Positions 18,241-26,207 of a stretch of 35,529 nucleotides of DNA are shown one piece after another. The stretch's first letter is position 1. Each line of letters begins with the position of its first letter. Position numbers and translations under genes: made by a program. The stretch is from Flavobacterium hercynium (GTDB lineage Bacteria; Bacteroidota; Bacteroidia; Flavobacteriales; Flavobacteriaceae), in the NCBI RefSeq assembly GCF_002217285.1, contig NZ_MUGW01000040.1:1-35529 (forward strand), given 5' to 3'. The notes under the pieces were generated by a model, which was not told the DNA's origin, searched no databases, and saw only the letters and a program-made list of their open reading frames with translations.

Positions 18241-18648
18241 TTATTTTCCGTTCAATAGTTTTTCCAAAGTTTTAATCTGTTCATCTTTGGATTTTAAAAG
18301 TTCCGAGTTCAATCGTTTAATCTCTTCTAAGGATTCTAGCCATTTTTCAATTGGATTTACATTGAAAGTTGGATAATAATTAAATCCATTGGACTGGTCG
18401 TTAAAAGTATTCGATATTATATTTACTACTTGTTCTTCATCAAAATTTTGAAACGCTTCAACAGGAATTTTTAGTGCACTAGAAATTTGTTTAAGCAAAG
18501 AATCTTCAATTACATCTTTTTGCTCTAGCATAGAAATTTTCTTTTGATTCCATTCTTCTCCCAGATCAAAAGCCAAAGACTCTTGTTTAATGCCAAGCAT
18601 TTCTCTGAAACGTTTTAAGTTCCTTCCCTGATGTATTTTATGTTCCAT
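18241..18648 (-). CDS. XRE-type helix-turn-helix regulator
   Basis: About 135 residues, starting MEHKIHQGRNLKRFRE. The helix-turn-helix spans about residues 8-60 (REMLGIKQESLAFDLGEEWNQ and KKISMLEQ). The C-terminal 40 residues are a Leu/Glu/Lys coiled-coil helix that probably dimerises. I chose the ATG at 18648; nine more upstream codons in frame have no counterpart in the family I recall. Two TATCTTTG -7 candidates (18673-18680 and 18710-18717, minus strand) lie upstream. It is divergent from the 180-residue duplicated protein, a pairing that suggests a functional link. Confidence 0.85.
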   Translation of the reverse strand: MEHKIHQGRNLKRFREMLGIKQESLAFDLGEEWNQKKISMLEQKDVIEDSLLKQISSALKIPVEAFQNFDEEQVVNIISNTFNDQSNGFNYYPTFNVNPIEKWLESLEEIKRLNSELLKSKDEQIKTLEKLLNGK

Positions 18649-18828
18649 AATGAATGCAATTTTCTGTAGGCTCAAAGATAAAGCCGTTTACAATAAAAAG
18701 TTTGATTTTCAAAGATAAAAAAAATCCCGTAAAAGTACAGTTTTTGTGGGATGTTATATCCGTATTTTTTCTATGGTATCCTCTCTAAAGAACGGAATTT
18801 CGCCATCCAATATTAAAATTGTTACCGC

Positions 18829-19371
18829 ATGAAAAAAAATAAAATTTCTTTTGAAACTAATTTTTGGGCACATTATGAGTTAGAAAACCCATTTGAAGTC
18901 ATTGATGCCTTTTTTGGTTCAGATAGTCTTGCTTACTACAAACAAACTTTGAGTGAAATAGTTTTCTACAGGAGTAAAGAAGAAGTGTACAATAAAGAAT
19001 GTCCGGGCGATGTATTTTTTAACTATACCGCGATTCGATCTTTTCTAAGAGCTTGTTCACGTTTGTCAGACAAAAGAAAAAAATGGAAAGTGAGGGAAGT
19101 ATCGGCTGCGCAAAGATCCATTCTCTCGCAGGCATCCTTAACAGCAGAAGAGTATGAAAATCCTTTTATTGTGTTTCAAAATGCCTTTGAAGAGCATTCC
19201 TTAGCCGACTTCGAATTCTTCCTTTGTGAAGTAATACATCTGGCGTTACGTCCCACAATCGTAGAATTTGATTCGGATTTGTTAACACCTTACATTCATG
19301 TTATCAAAATGCTCGACGCAAGTCAGTTGTTACTGGAAAGTGATGTTGAAAAAATAAAAATCAATGAATAA
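18829..19371 (+). CDS. Conserved hypothetical protein with internal duplication
   Basis: A 180-residue soluble helical protein made of two related halves. Residues 19-79 (ENPFEVIDAFFGSDSL..., ending FLRACSRL) align with 110-168 (ENPFIVFQNAFEEHSL..., ending VIKMLDASQLL). A basic linker (about 81-100) joins them. I know of similar proteins next to HTH regulators in Bacteroidota but of no assigned function. It is transcribed divergently from the HTH gene. Confidence 0.65.
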   Translation: MKKNKISFETNFWAHYELENPFEVIDAFFGSDSLAYYKQTLSEIVFYRSKEEVYNKECPGDVFFNYTAIRSFLRACSRLSDKRKKWKVREVSAAQRSILSQASLTAEEYENPFIVFQNAFEEHSLADFEFFLCEVIHLALRPTIVEFDSDLLTPYIHVIKMLDASQLLLESDVEKIKINE

Positions 19372-19415
19372 TTCTTTGATTTTGAAAGTGTCACATTTTT
19401 GACGAAGTGAGTTAT

Positions 19416-19442
19416 CCTGCAAGGTTTTCAAAACCTTGTAGG
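19416..19442. repeat. 27-bp palindromic repeat, copy A
   Basis: CCTGCAAGGTTTTCAAAACC and the following seven bases form a near-perfect hairpin. Consensus over six copies in this window is CCTrnmAGGTyTTnrArACC plus a mirrored tail ending AGG. Copy B at 19583-19609 is the same type inverted. Confidence 0.8.
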
Positions 19443-19582
19443 TATTTAATAAATTCACTCTAAGTATGTCATAAATGAAAAGATATTGGCTACTTTTTAG
19501 TAATATGCTGTTTTTTTGATTTCCTGCAAGATGACTAGAACGTTGTAGTTCTAGATAAGTGACATTCTGAATATCAAAAATA

Positions 19583-19609
19583 CCTACAAGGTTTTGGAAA
19601 CCTTGCAGG
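19583..19609. repeat. 27-bp palindromic repeat, copy B (inverted relative to A)
   Basis: Same 27-bp core as copy A in the opposite orientation, including the outer GTTAT/ATAAC flank. A and B can therefore pair over about 140 bases as well as folding singly. A 14-bp direct repeat TTTGATTTTGAAAG occurs outside each of them (near 19377 and 19635). Confidence 0.8.
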
Positions 19610-19663
19610 ATTGATAACCGAAGCATGTAAAAGATTTGATTTTGAAAGCGATAGATAATTATA

Positions 19664-19739
19664 CCTAAAAGGTCTTGGAAACCTAATAGGAAATGTAATG
19701 GAGATGCGTTATCCTAGCAGGTTTTTAAAACCTGTTAGG
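19664..19739. repeat. Composite repeat: two 27-bp palindromes, 22-bp spacer (copies C and D)
   Basis: Palindromes at 19664-19690 and 19713-19739 are separated by 22 bases containing GAGATGCGTTAT. The same architecture and spacer length recur at 29776-29851. GAGATGCGTT is matched by its inverse AACGCATCTC near 19776, giving a further long hairpin. The whole 422-bp gap 19372-19793 consists of such repeats and holds no gene. Confidence 0.85.
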
Positions 19740-19793
19740 TATTTAGTTTAAAAGCCTGTATGCTGTTCTTTTAACGCATCTCCTTAATTAAAA

Positions 19794-20357
19794 TTATTTT
19801 GATAATTGGCGTATACCTTCAATAATAAATTTTACTCTTTCCGCTATGTTTATTTTTGGAACTTCAATAATGTTGTAATCATATTCCAGATAAGTTTCTT
19901 TCATTATATCAAAAGTAAATTCGGCTTCTTCCCAATTTTGTTTTCTTTCTTTATCGGTTTGGTAAATTTCTTTCCAAGGTGGTAGAATAAACACATTTTT
20001 ATTGTATGAATGTTGCGTTGCTAATGCTGTAATTTCCTTTGATATTGGTATTTGTTCCATTTTCATATAACAGATTGTGTCTAAAATTCCTCTGTCAAAA
20101 AAGGTAATCTCAGAACCATTTTTTGAACTGATTTCATTGTAACTTTTTAAAGATGCCTCCAGCATTAGTTTTGCAAAAACATCTTTTTGCTTCCACGGTA
20201 AGCCTTCGTTATTCGTTTCGATTTGTTCCTTAATTATTCTTCTCGCATCTTCATGTACAATTTGAAATCCGTAATCACTTAATTTTTCTATTAATGTTGT
20301 TTTTCCAACACCCGGACCACCAGTTATAACATAAAAATATTCATTTTTTGTTTTCAT
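19794..20357 (-). CDS. AAA_28-type P-loop ATPase/kinase
   Basis: A 187-residue P-loop protein. The Walker A motif is GGPGVGKTT (13-21), followed by GFQIVHEDARRII, and a Walker B-like segment is FFDRGILDT. This arrangement fits the AAA_28 family, which is close to the kinase domain of NadR and to small nucleoside or nucleotide kinases. A cytoplasmic kinase acting on a small metabolite is likely; the substrate is not visible. It follows the DUF1569 gene with a gap of about 90 bases. Confidence 0.8.
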   Translation of the reverse strand: MKTKNEYFYVITGGPGVGKTTLIEKLSDYGFQIVHEDARRIIKEQIETNNEGLPWKQKDVFAKLMLEASLKSYNEISSKNGSEITFFDRGILDTICYMKMEQIPISKEITALATQHSYNKNVFILPPWKEIYQTDKERKQNWEEAEFTFDIMKETYLEYDYNIIEVPKINIAERVKFIIEGIRQLSK

Positions 20358-20446
20358 CTTTTTTCGATTGTTATAGAAGTTTACTGCCGATTTTTAGGGT
20401 AGTTTGTTCTGTTGGTTAGTATGTTTCTTGATTTTCCATTTTAATA

Positions 20447-20896
20447 CTAAACTCCAAACTGTCTTAAATGGTGGTCGAAATGTTTCCATTGAGCAATTGC
20501 CCATTCTTCAGGAGTTAATTTTCCAAAAAAAGAATGTGGTTTTGAAGTGCATTGCGAGGTTCCTCCATCAAAAAACTGATTTACTAATTGAATAGATTTT
20601 GCTTTCTCTTTTTCAAAATCACGAATGTCAATGAAAACATATTCTTTATGCGTACGGGAATTGATCGAAAATCGTTTTGCGCTAACATATCTTGATTTAA
20701 AGAATGAACCCAGAATCCTTCCGATTACGAGTCTTCTAGGTGAATTTAAATCTAATGCGGTTTCCAGAAAAGCATTTAAATGTGATAGCATTTGTTCAGC
20801 ATTCATTTGTCCCCATTGCCTTTGTGAATTTGGAGATAGTTTTTCTATTCTGTTTAGAATTCCTAAAACATCAGATTCATTGTATAAATTATTCAT
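20447..20896 (-). CDS. DUF1569 protein, DinB-like fold
   Basis: A 149-residue protein with the DUF1569 pattern: an N-terminal RIEKLSPNSQRQWGQM segment with a metal-type His shortly after (MLSHLNAF), then FFGKLTPEEWAIAQWKHFDHHLRQFGV at the C-terminus. The fold is a four-helix DinB-like bundle, often metal-binding and of unknown substrate. The start lies 6 bases after the stop of the upstream DUF6896-like gene, so they form an operon. Confidence 0.85.
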   Translation of the reverse strand: MNNLYNESDVLGILNRIEKLSPNSQRQWGQMNAEQMLSHLNAFLETALDLNSPRRLVIGRILGSFFKSRYVSAKRFSINSRTHKEYVFIDIRDFEKEKAKSIQLVNQFFDGGTSQCTSKPHSFFGKLTPEEWAIAQWKHFDHHLRQFGV

Positions 20897-20902
20897 TTCG
20901 AT

Positions 20903-21712
20903 TTATTTTTTCAGCCCTAAAAATTTCCAAATGTTAAATTTTGGTTTTCTAATATTTTGGTTTTGTTGTTCGTATATTTTTTTTAAATCTAAATATGATT
21001 TGATTTCTACTTTTTGCCTATCAGTAACAGCAGTACCATAATAGTTTTCAATGTTTGAATTGATTCTTTCAAACTTTCCAAGTGAAATCATTTTTTCGTT
21101 TATTCTTACTCCATCGGCATAGTCTTCAAAAATAGCAACAGGTAAAGGTTGATATTGCGGTGTTGATTTGATAAACTTTGAAAAAAAGTACGGATCTAAG
21201 TCACCAAATTCAAGTCCATAAACAAGAGGTACTTCTATTAATTGTCCTGTTTTATTGTTTTTAAAACCACAATGAAAACCGTGGAGGAAATAACTCCAAT
21301 CTTCAAATTTTCCAATTTGTCTTTTGTCTTGTTTCAGTTCATTAAACGTTTCCATTGGAAAATCCTTGTTTAACTTCAAGTAGAGTTTGTCAACCAATTT
21401 AAATAACAATTCTTCGCTTAATTGTCTGTAATCTTTCGCACATTGCTCAAAAAAAGCTTGATTTTCTTCAATTTCTTTGTCAGAAATAAGTTTTACAATA
21501 TTTATTTCAGGTTCATAGGTATGTATTGAAACTTGAAAGTCTGAAAGTTCATTTTTTAAATTTTGTCCGACGGTCTCTCTCTGATTTTGAACTTCTTTTT
21601 CAAAAACAATTTTTAGTTTTTGCTCCCGTGTGATTTCTCTAATTTTTTTAAGCGTTGGAATTTGTCCAACAGAATTTATGGTAATTACATTTGTCGTTCT
21701 TTTCAATTGCAT
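20903..21712 (-). CDS. Hypothetical protein, DUF6896-like C-terminal region
   Basis: The 269-residue protein is soluble, with a charged helical N-terminal half. In the second half, the segment WSYFLHGFHCGFKNNKTGQ followed by EVPL and FGDLDPYFFSKFI resembles DUF6896, a family often found among immunity-like or uncharacterised small proteins. The identification is from memory and not secure. It is the first gene of a pair with the DUF1569 gene. Confidence 0.5.
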   Translation of the reverse strand: MQLKRTTNVITINSVGQIPTLKKIREITREQKLKIVFEKEVQNQRETVGQNLKNELSDFQVSIHTYEPEINIVKLISDKEIEENQAFFEQCAKDYRQLSEELLFKLVDKLYLKLNKDFPMETFNELKQDKRQIGKFEDWSYFLHGFHCGFKNNKTGQLIEVPLVYGLEFGDLDPYFFSKFIKSTPQYQPLPVAIFEDYADGVRINEKMISLGKFERINSNIENYYGTAVTDRQKVEIKSYLDLKKIYEQQNQNIRKPKFNIWKFLGLKK

Positions 21713-21872
21713 GGGTTTTTAAAATGAAGTACAATTTTCACCTGTAATCGAGTTTGGAGATTTAAAGCCAAGTGAATTCTATTTGCTAAGATAAAATTTC
21801 TTCATAGAATAACAATTTAGCCTAGTGAAATCGGTAATTTCGATTAGATGCTTTTATGTGCCGTCTATGACT

Positions 21873-22412
21873 TTAAAATCGGTACCCCAAATGAAAACCA
21901 AATCTTGCAACCTGATTATGATCCGTTTTATCTGCATTAAATAATAGTTTTCCCCAACCAGCGTTAATTTCAAATATAATTCCACTTTTGGTGACCCATT
22001 TACTTCCTAAACCAATTCCAAGGGATAAATCAATTACATCAGAACCTTCCGTAAATATTGATTTATCATTTACATCATATATTTTTTTACCGTCAATAGA
22101 GCTTAACATTCCAAATCCTTCGGCAAAGAAGCCAGAAGCATATTTTTTTCCAAAGTACCTTCTGTAATAAGGAGAAACTGAATAATTTAGATCTTTTTCA
22201 CCCTTATCGTTATCGAATACCGTAAAGAGAGAAACACCTACTGAGGATTTTTTATTTAAGTTTCTTTCGTATGTTCCTTGAAGTGCGCCATTAAAAGGTA
22301 CTAGCACATTTACTTTTAATTCATTTTTCTTTTCGTTTATTGGATCGTCACTTTGTGCATTAGCAGCAAAAACCGAAAATAAGATCGCAATTAGTAGGTA
22401 CTTTTTTTTCAT
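21873..22412 (-). CDS. Outer-membrane beta-barrel protein
   Basis: The 179-residue protein has a signal peptide (cleavage near ANA-QS, residue 19-20) and alternating amphipathic strands (for example GALQGTYERNLNKKSSVGVS and YRRYFGKKYASGF). It ends in an aromatic residue in the LGYRF form typical of outer-membrane barrels. Length suits an 8-stranded barrel. Function is unknown. A TAAGTTTG -7 candidate lies about 25 bases upstream. Confidence 0.75.
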   Translation of the reverse strand: MKKKYLLIAILFSVFAANAQSDDPINEKKNELKVNVLVPFNGALQGTYERNLNKKSSVGVSLFTVFDNDKGEKDLNYSVSPYYRRYFGKKYASGFFAEGFGMLSSIDGKKIYDVNDKSIFTEGSDVIDLSLGIGLGSKWVTKSGIIFEINAGWGKLLFNADKTDHNQVARFGFHLGYRF

Positions 22413-22435
22413 AAAATAGGTTTGATTATTCGGGT

Positions 22436-22443
22436 CAAACTTA
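22436..22443 (-). promoter_or_regulatory. Candidate -7 element of the beta-barrel gene
   Basis: The minus strand reads TAAGTTTG 23 bases before the start codon, fitting TAnnTTTG. The -33 TTG is not clear. Confidence 0.35.
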
Positions 22444-22528
22444 TAATAATTTGCTTTGCTAAATGTTAATACTATCTAGGGTACAAGTTAAATTAAACAC
22501 AATTTTCTTACACGCAAAACCAATCTTA

Positions 22529-23566
22529 TTAGTAATGATTAACTCCCTGCCTTAAAAAAGAAAGCGTTTCATAATACAAATCATTTCTGCTTTTTTCTAA
22601 ATGCAAAACATGAGTACCTTTCTCGATAACGACATATTTTTTTGAAGGTGTATTTTCTAAAGCTATAAACAAACTTTCGGCATCAGAATTATTAGGATAT
22701 TGATCCCATTCTCCTCGAATAACTAATGTTTTTGATTTAATGTCTTTTGGATTAAAATACGGTTTATTGTGCAACAAATCTTCAACATCTTGTGAAGGTC
22801 CAGAAGGAAAACGAATACTTTTGCTTTTTAATTTTTTTACTAAAGGATCATTTTTTGCCCAAAGCATTCCCCAGTTCTCAAAAACTTCAGGTTCTAACTG
22901 ACAATGCTTATCACTTGGCGTTAAATTTTTCATTGCATTAACTCTTTCTTCCGGAGTCATTTCCTCATAAGAACCCTCAATAGTTTCTATTGAAGAAGTT
23001 TCGTTTCTAGTTGTTATTGTTGCAAAGAGCACCAATTTTGCTACTTTATCAGGAAATTTTGTGGCAAATAATCCAGCAACGGTTCCGCCCCAGGAATGTC
23101 CAATGAGATAAATTTTATTTTTCCCTGTTTTTTTTAGAATCATTTCGACCGCTATTGCTACATCTAAACAAACGTCTGTTGCTCGTCCCACAACTTTAGC
23201 ATTTTTATTACTGCTCTCCATTTCAGGGTAACGATCAGAATTTCCATAACCAAGAAAGTCCAGTCCGTAAACATCATAACCATTAGAAGACAAGTTACTC
23301 ATCCAGGAAATAGTATTCATTCTAAAATCAAATGAAAGTGCCGTCGGAAATGTTGAGCCGTGTAGAAAAAGAATTGGATAATCAATAGAAACTACATTTG
23401 GTGAAAGATGATTAATTGCTATTTCTAAATTTGAAATATGGCTTTGAGTTTTTAAAATTTCCGTAGTGTTGAAGTGAGTGATTTGCGGCATGTTGTCTTT
23501 GTTTTGCGAAAATAATTGACTCGTAGTTAAAGAAACCACCAATAAAGTCAGCATAATGTTTTTCAT
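22529..23566 (-). CDS. Secreted alpha/beta hydrolase
   Basis: The 345-residue protein has a signal peptide (cleavage near residue 20, LFS-QN) and a full alpha/beta-hydrolase fold. An HG oxyanion motif occurs at FLHGSTF. The nucleophile elbow is GHSWGG with Ser at about 158, and a late acid (RGEWDQYP) and His (GTHVLHLE) complete the triad. A periplasmic or secreted esterase or lipase-like activity is likely. TATCTTTG on the minus strand (23584-23591) is a probable -7 element. Confidence 0.88.
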   Translation of the reverse strand: MKNIMLTLLVVSLTTSQLFSQNKDNMPQITHFNTTEILKTQSHISNLEIAINHLSPNVVSIDYPILFLHGSTFPTALSFDFRMNTISWMSNLSSNGYDVYGLDFLGYGNSDRYPEMESSNKNAKVVGRATDVCLDVAIAVEMILKKTGKNKIYLIGHSWGGTVAGLFATKFPDKVAKLVLFATITTRNETSSIETIEGSYEEMTPEERVNAMKNLTPSDKHCQLEPEVFENWGMLWAKNDPLVKKLKSKSIRFPSGPSQDVEDLLHNKPYFNPKDIKSKTLVIRGEWDQYPNNSDAESLFIALENTPSKKYVVIEKGTHVLHLEKSRNDLYYETLSFLRQGVNHY

Positions 23567-23583
23567 TTTGAATACGTTTTTGG

Positions 23584-23591
23584 CAAAGATA
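23584..23591 (-). promoter_or_regulatory. Candidate -7 element of the alpha/beta hydrolase gene
   Basis: The minus strand reads TATCTTTG 17 bases before the start codon, an exact TAnnTTTG match. The -33 region is weak. Confidence 0.4.
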
Positions 23592-23660
23592 AAAGCGGAT
23601 TCTCTCTAACACTTCATTCCATACTTAACTATGATTTATCGAAAAGACAAAAATGTATAA

Positions 23661-23726
23661 AGAATCCGCGTAAAGCCGTGTTTTCGCAAAGCGAATCGGC
23701 GTCATCAGCGTTTCATAAGAAAGCAA
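23661..23726. repeat. Dispersed repeat of about 65 bp, copy 1
   Basis: The segment with TTTTCGCAAAGCGAATC and ending CATAAGAAAGC recurs in diverged form at 29898-29962. The core contains the small inverted repeat TTCGC...GCGAA. It lies in the gap between the DJ-1/PfpI and hydrolase genes. Confidence 0.7.
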
Positions 23727-23739
23727 TTATCACTAAGCT

Positions 23740-24855
23740 CTATTTGCTTTTCTCAATCAATTCTATAATTTTTAAGGCAACACCATTTGATGACTGAAAA
23801 TTTTGTCCTGTAACAATTCGTCCATCTTGTTCCACAAAAGACTCATTTCTCTTAGAAAATTTAAAACTTCCGCCTCGTTCTTCTATTGTCTTTTGAATTA
23901 AGAATGGAAAGTGTTTAAAATACTCGCCATCTTGTATTTCAAAAGAATCAGGATAACCGCTTATTTTTTTTCCATCAACTAAGAATTTACCATTTTTGGT
24001 TTTCAGGTTAACAATACCCGCCGTTCCATGACATACCGAAGAAATAATACCATTGTTGTCTTCGTACAGTTGCATAACAAGACGCTGAATGTCTGCGTTT
24101 TCAGGCACATCGTACATTGCGCTTCCGCCACCAATATAATGAACTGCTTTGTAGGCTTTATAATCAATTTCTTTGGGCGTCAAAGTATGTGCTACGTTGT
24201 ACATAAAGTCTTGGTTGTATAAATATTGCTTTTGCAAATTGTCAGAAGTATTGATGTAGGCTAGCGGAATCGCCCCGCCCTTTGGACTTAGAAAATCGAC
24301 GGTATAACCCGCATTTACAAAAGTATCATAAGCGTTTACGATTTCGACAAAGCTATTACCTGTTGCAATCGTAGAATTTCCATAATGATCTGCATTGGAA
24401 ACAATGAAAAGTATTTTTTTTCCTGATTTATTGCTTGCTTTACTACTTGCCGCTTTGCTAATTATTTTCCAATCACCTTGAATTTTTTTCAGCAAGAACA
24501 TATCCATAAATTCGAGTTTCTTTTCAGGAATTAGGATTTCAGCTTTTGCAATAGCGATATCATTAAAGAATTCTACAGAAATGATTTTCCCCACACGACC
24601 ATTAAATTCTCCTTTGTTGCTTTTTTGAAACCAGCTTACATATTCTGAAATGGGAACGATCCATAATGGTTTTTCTTTGTGGCTTAAAAACAGATTAGCT
24701 TCAGGATAAAAAGCCTTGCTAATACTGTCAGGCTGATTGTACGAAGTCCCCTGAATATAGTTTTGAATGCAATTCTCAATTAGGGATTGTTCGGATTGTG
24801 AAAAGGACAAATTTGATAGTAATACAAATACAATTGCGAAAAAGATTTTTTTCAT
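23740..24855 (-). CDS. DJ-1/PfpI domain protein with N-terminal NTF2-like domain
   Basis: The 371-residue protein has a signal peptide (cleavage near residue 19). Residues about 20-135 form an NTF2-like/lumazine-binding-like domain (DUF4440 type; GDWKIISKA strand). The rest (about 146-370) is a DJ-1/PfpI class I glutamine-amidotransferase-like domain with the nucleophile elbow SVCHGTAG (Cys about 275, His 276). Such proteins include chaperone, glyoxalase and protease-like activities. A secreted fusion of the two domains is recurrent in Bacteroidota. TAATTTTG (minus strand, 24890-24897) is a plausible -7 element. Confidence 0.85.
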   Translation of the reverse strand: MKKIFFAIVFVLLSNLSFSQSEQSLIENCIQNYIQGTSYNQPDSISKAFYPEANLFLSHKEKPLWIVPISEYVSWFQKSNKGEFNGRVGKIISVEFFNDIAIAKAEILIPEKKLEFMDMFLLKKIQGDWKIISKAASSKASNKSGKKILFIVSNADHYGNSTIATGNSFVEIVNAYDTFVNAGYTVDFLSPKGGAIPLAYINTSDNLQKQYLYNQDFMYNVAHTLTPKEIDYKAYKAVHYIGGGSAMYDVPENADIQRLVMQLYEDNNGIISSVCHGTAGIVNLKTKNGKFLVDGKKISGYPDSFEIQDGEYFKHFPFLIQKTIEERGGSFKFSKRNESFVEQDGRIVTGQNFQSSNGVALKIIELIEKSK

Positions 24856-24889
24856 AAACGTTGGATTTTAATGGTTTAAAAATGTTTTT

Positions 24890-24897
24890 CAAAATTA
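24890..24897 (-). promoter_or_regulatory. Candidate -7 element of the DJ-1/PfpI gene
   Basis: The minus strand reads TAATTTTG 34 bases before the start codon, an exact TAnnTTTG match without a clear -33 TTG. Confidence 0.35.
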
Positions 24898-24968
24898 GAT
24901 TGATTCACTTTTAAAACATTCCAAGTTTATAATAACGGAGTCCGAATGTATATTTTAGGAGTAGAATA

Positions 24969-25997
24969 TCACTCTTTTTGGAAATTTGAAGGCGTCGTAC
25001 CCGTGATTTTTTTAAAGGTACTGTAAAATGTACTGCTGGAATTAAATCCTGATTCAAAACCCACAGCATCTATTTTAAATTGATTACTTTCTTTTAAAAG
25101 TCGCTTGGCTTCATCAATTCGGTATTCATTGATGAACTGAGCAAAACTTTTATTTAAATTGTCATTAATAAATTGCGATAGCAATTGAGGACGAATATTT
25201 AATTCTTTTGCTAAAAGTGATAAAGTCAGATCAGGATTAGTATAAATCTTTCTAGTTTCAAAAAGCACATCGATTTGTTCCTGAATTTCTTTTACTACTT
25301 TATCTTCTATTTTGTTGAGGTACTTTTCTTTATTCGTGACAATTAATGTTTTGTTTTTTACATAAAAAAGCAGAAGAAAGGAAATGTAAAAACTAAAAGA
25401 AAAAGTCAAAGATCCGGAAATATACGACGTGTATCTGGCTAAAGTATACGAAAGCCAAATGGCAGAAACACCAAAAATAACAGATAATATCCAGGTTTCA
25501 TGATAACTAATTTGATTGCGGTTAGTTGCTAACTTCTTGAATACTTGCCTAGCTTCGTAAATGGATAATACAATAAAAACAAACCATTGAATATTTATCG
25601 AGTAATAGATTATTCCTTTCCATGTTTCAGCGTACACTTTATACGGGAAAAGAAAACCAAGTACGCTTATAGTTGTAAATGCTAAAAGAAGACTGTATTT
25701 TGCAAATGAATAATTAAGATTCTGCAATATAGATCGAACATAAAAATAGAGTAGAGGACCAATAAAAAAACAAGCAGACAAACCTATTTGCAAATACGTT
25801 TTTGACAACTGGTGATTAAAATTAAAAAACACCGATTTTCCTATCCTTACACTTAGCGACAATAATAAAAGTCCAAGAAACAAATCAGATTTGTTTTTAT
25901 TCTGCTTGAAGAACAAAAAATAAAAACTCAAAACAATACTATTAAAAACACCCAGAGCGCTGAGAAAAAATAATATTTGAGTGTTAATATTCATCAA
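24969..25997 (-). CDS. AraC family regulator with multi-pass membrane domain
   Basis: The 342-residue protein has seven hydrophobic helices in residues 1-215 and a C-terminal AraC double helix-turn-helix (about 235-340). That domain contains LSLLAKELNIRPQLLSQFIN and the signature VGFESGFNSSSTFYSTFKK followed by T-G-T-T-P. This membrane-bound AraC layout is typical of Bacteroidota and suggests direct sensing at the membrane. It lies upstream of the DJ-1 gene in the same direction, with 113 bases between. The 28-bp element shared with the serine hydrolase gene sits about 70 bases upstream. Confidence 0.88.
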   Translation of the reverse strand: MMNINTQILFFLSALGVFNSIVLSFYFLFFKQNKNKSDLFLGLLLLSLSVRIGKSVFFNFNHQLSKTYLQIGLSACFFIGPLLYFYVRSILQNLNYSFAKYSLLLAFTTISVLGFLFPYKVYAETWKGIIYYSINIQWFVFIVLSIYEARQVFKKLATNRNQISYHETWILSVIFGVSAIWLSYTLARYTSYISGSLTFSFSFYISFLLLFYVKNKTLIVTNKEKYLNKIEDKVVKEIQEQIDVLFETRKIYTNPDLTLSLLAKELNIRPQLLSQFINDNLNKSFAQFINEYRIDEAKRLLKESNQFKIDAVGFESGFNSSSTFYSTFKKITGTTPSNFQKE

Positions 25998-26065
25998 TTA
26001 GATAGATTGCTTTCTTTTGGGAATTGGTTACAGTTACCTTAAATATACTCGCTAAAAAAGCTCGG

Positions 26066-26093
26066 GTAATTTTTTTACAATACTACATAAAAA
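26066..26093 (-). promoter_or_regulatory. Shared upstream element, copy 2
   Basis: Matches 13851-13878 with one mismatch in 28 bases. Partial similarity continues to 26120 (TAAGTGCGTTTTACTA). It lies 69-96 bases upstream of the AraC start. Confidence 0.5.
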
Positions 26094-26168
26094 TATCAAT
26101 ATGGTAAGTGCGTTTTACTATTTTTCAGAGGATCTGTTTTTCGAAAATTTCCCGAGAGAAATAACAAT

Positions 26169-26200
26169 AAAAAACTCCTTAAGAAATTAAAGAGTTTTTT
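26169..26200 (-). terminator. Terminator of the propeller lipoprotein gene
   Basis: An AAAAAACTC/GAGTTTTTT stem (26169-26177 with 26192-26200), extended by a few pairs, lies just downstream of the minus-strand stop at 26208. A T run follows on the minus strand. Confidence 0.7.
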
Positions 26201-26207
26201 CATTTTT

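Noticed and set aside
19330..19626. 98-residue minus-strand frame
   Set aside because: It runs through the palindromic repeats and the 3' end of a real gene, and shows no protein-like pattern.
19416..19739. CRISPR array
   Set aside because: The repeats are palindromic, alternate in orientation and differ in sequence. Spacers are irregular, and no cas gene is near.
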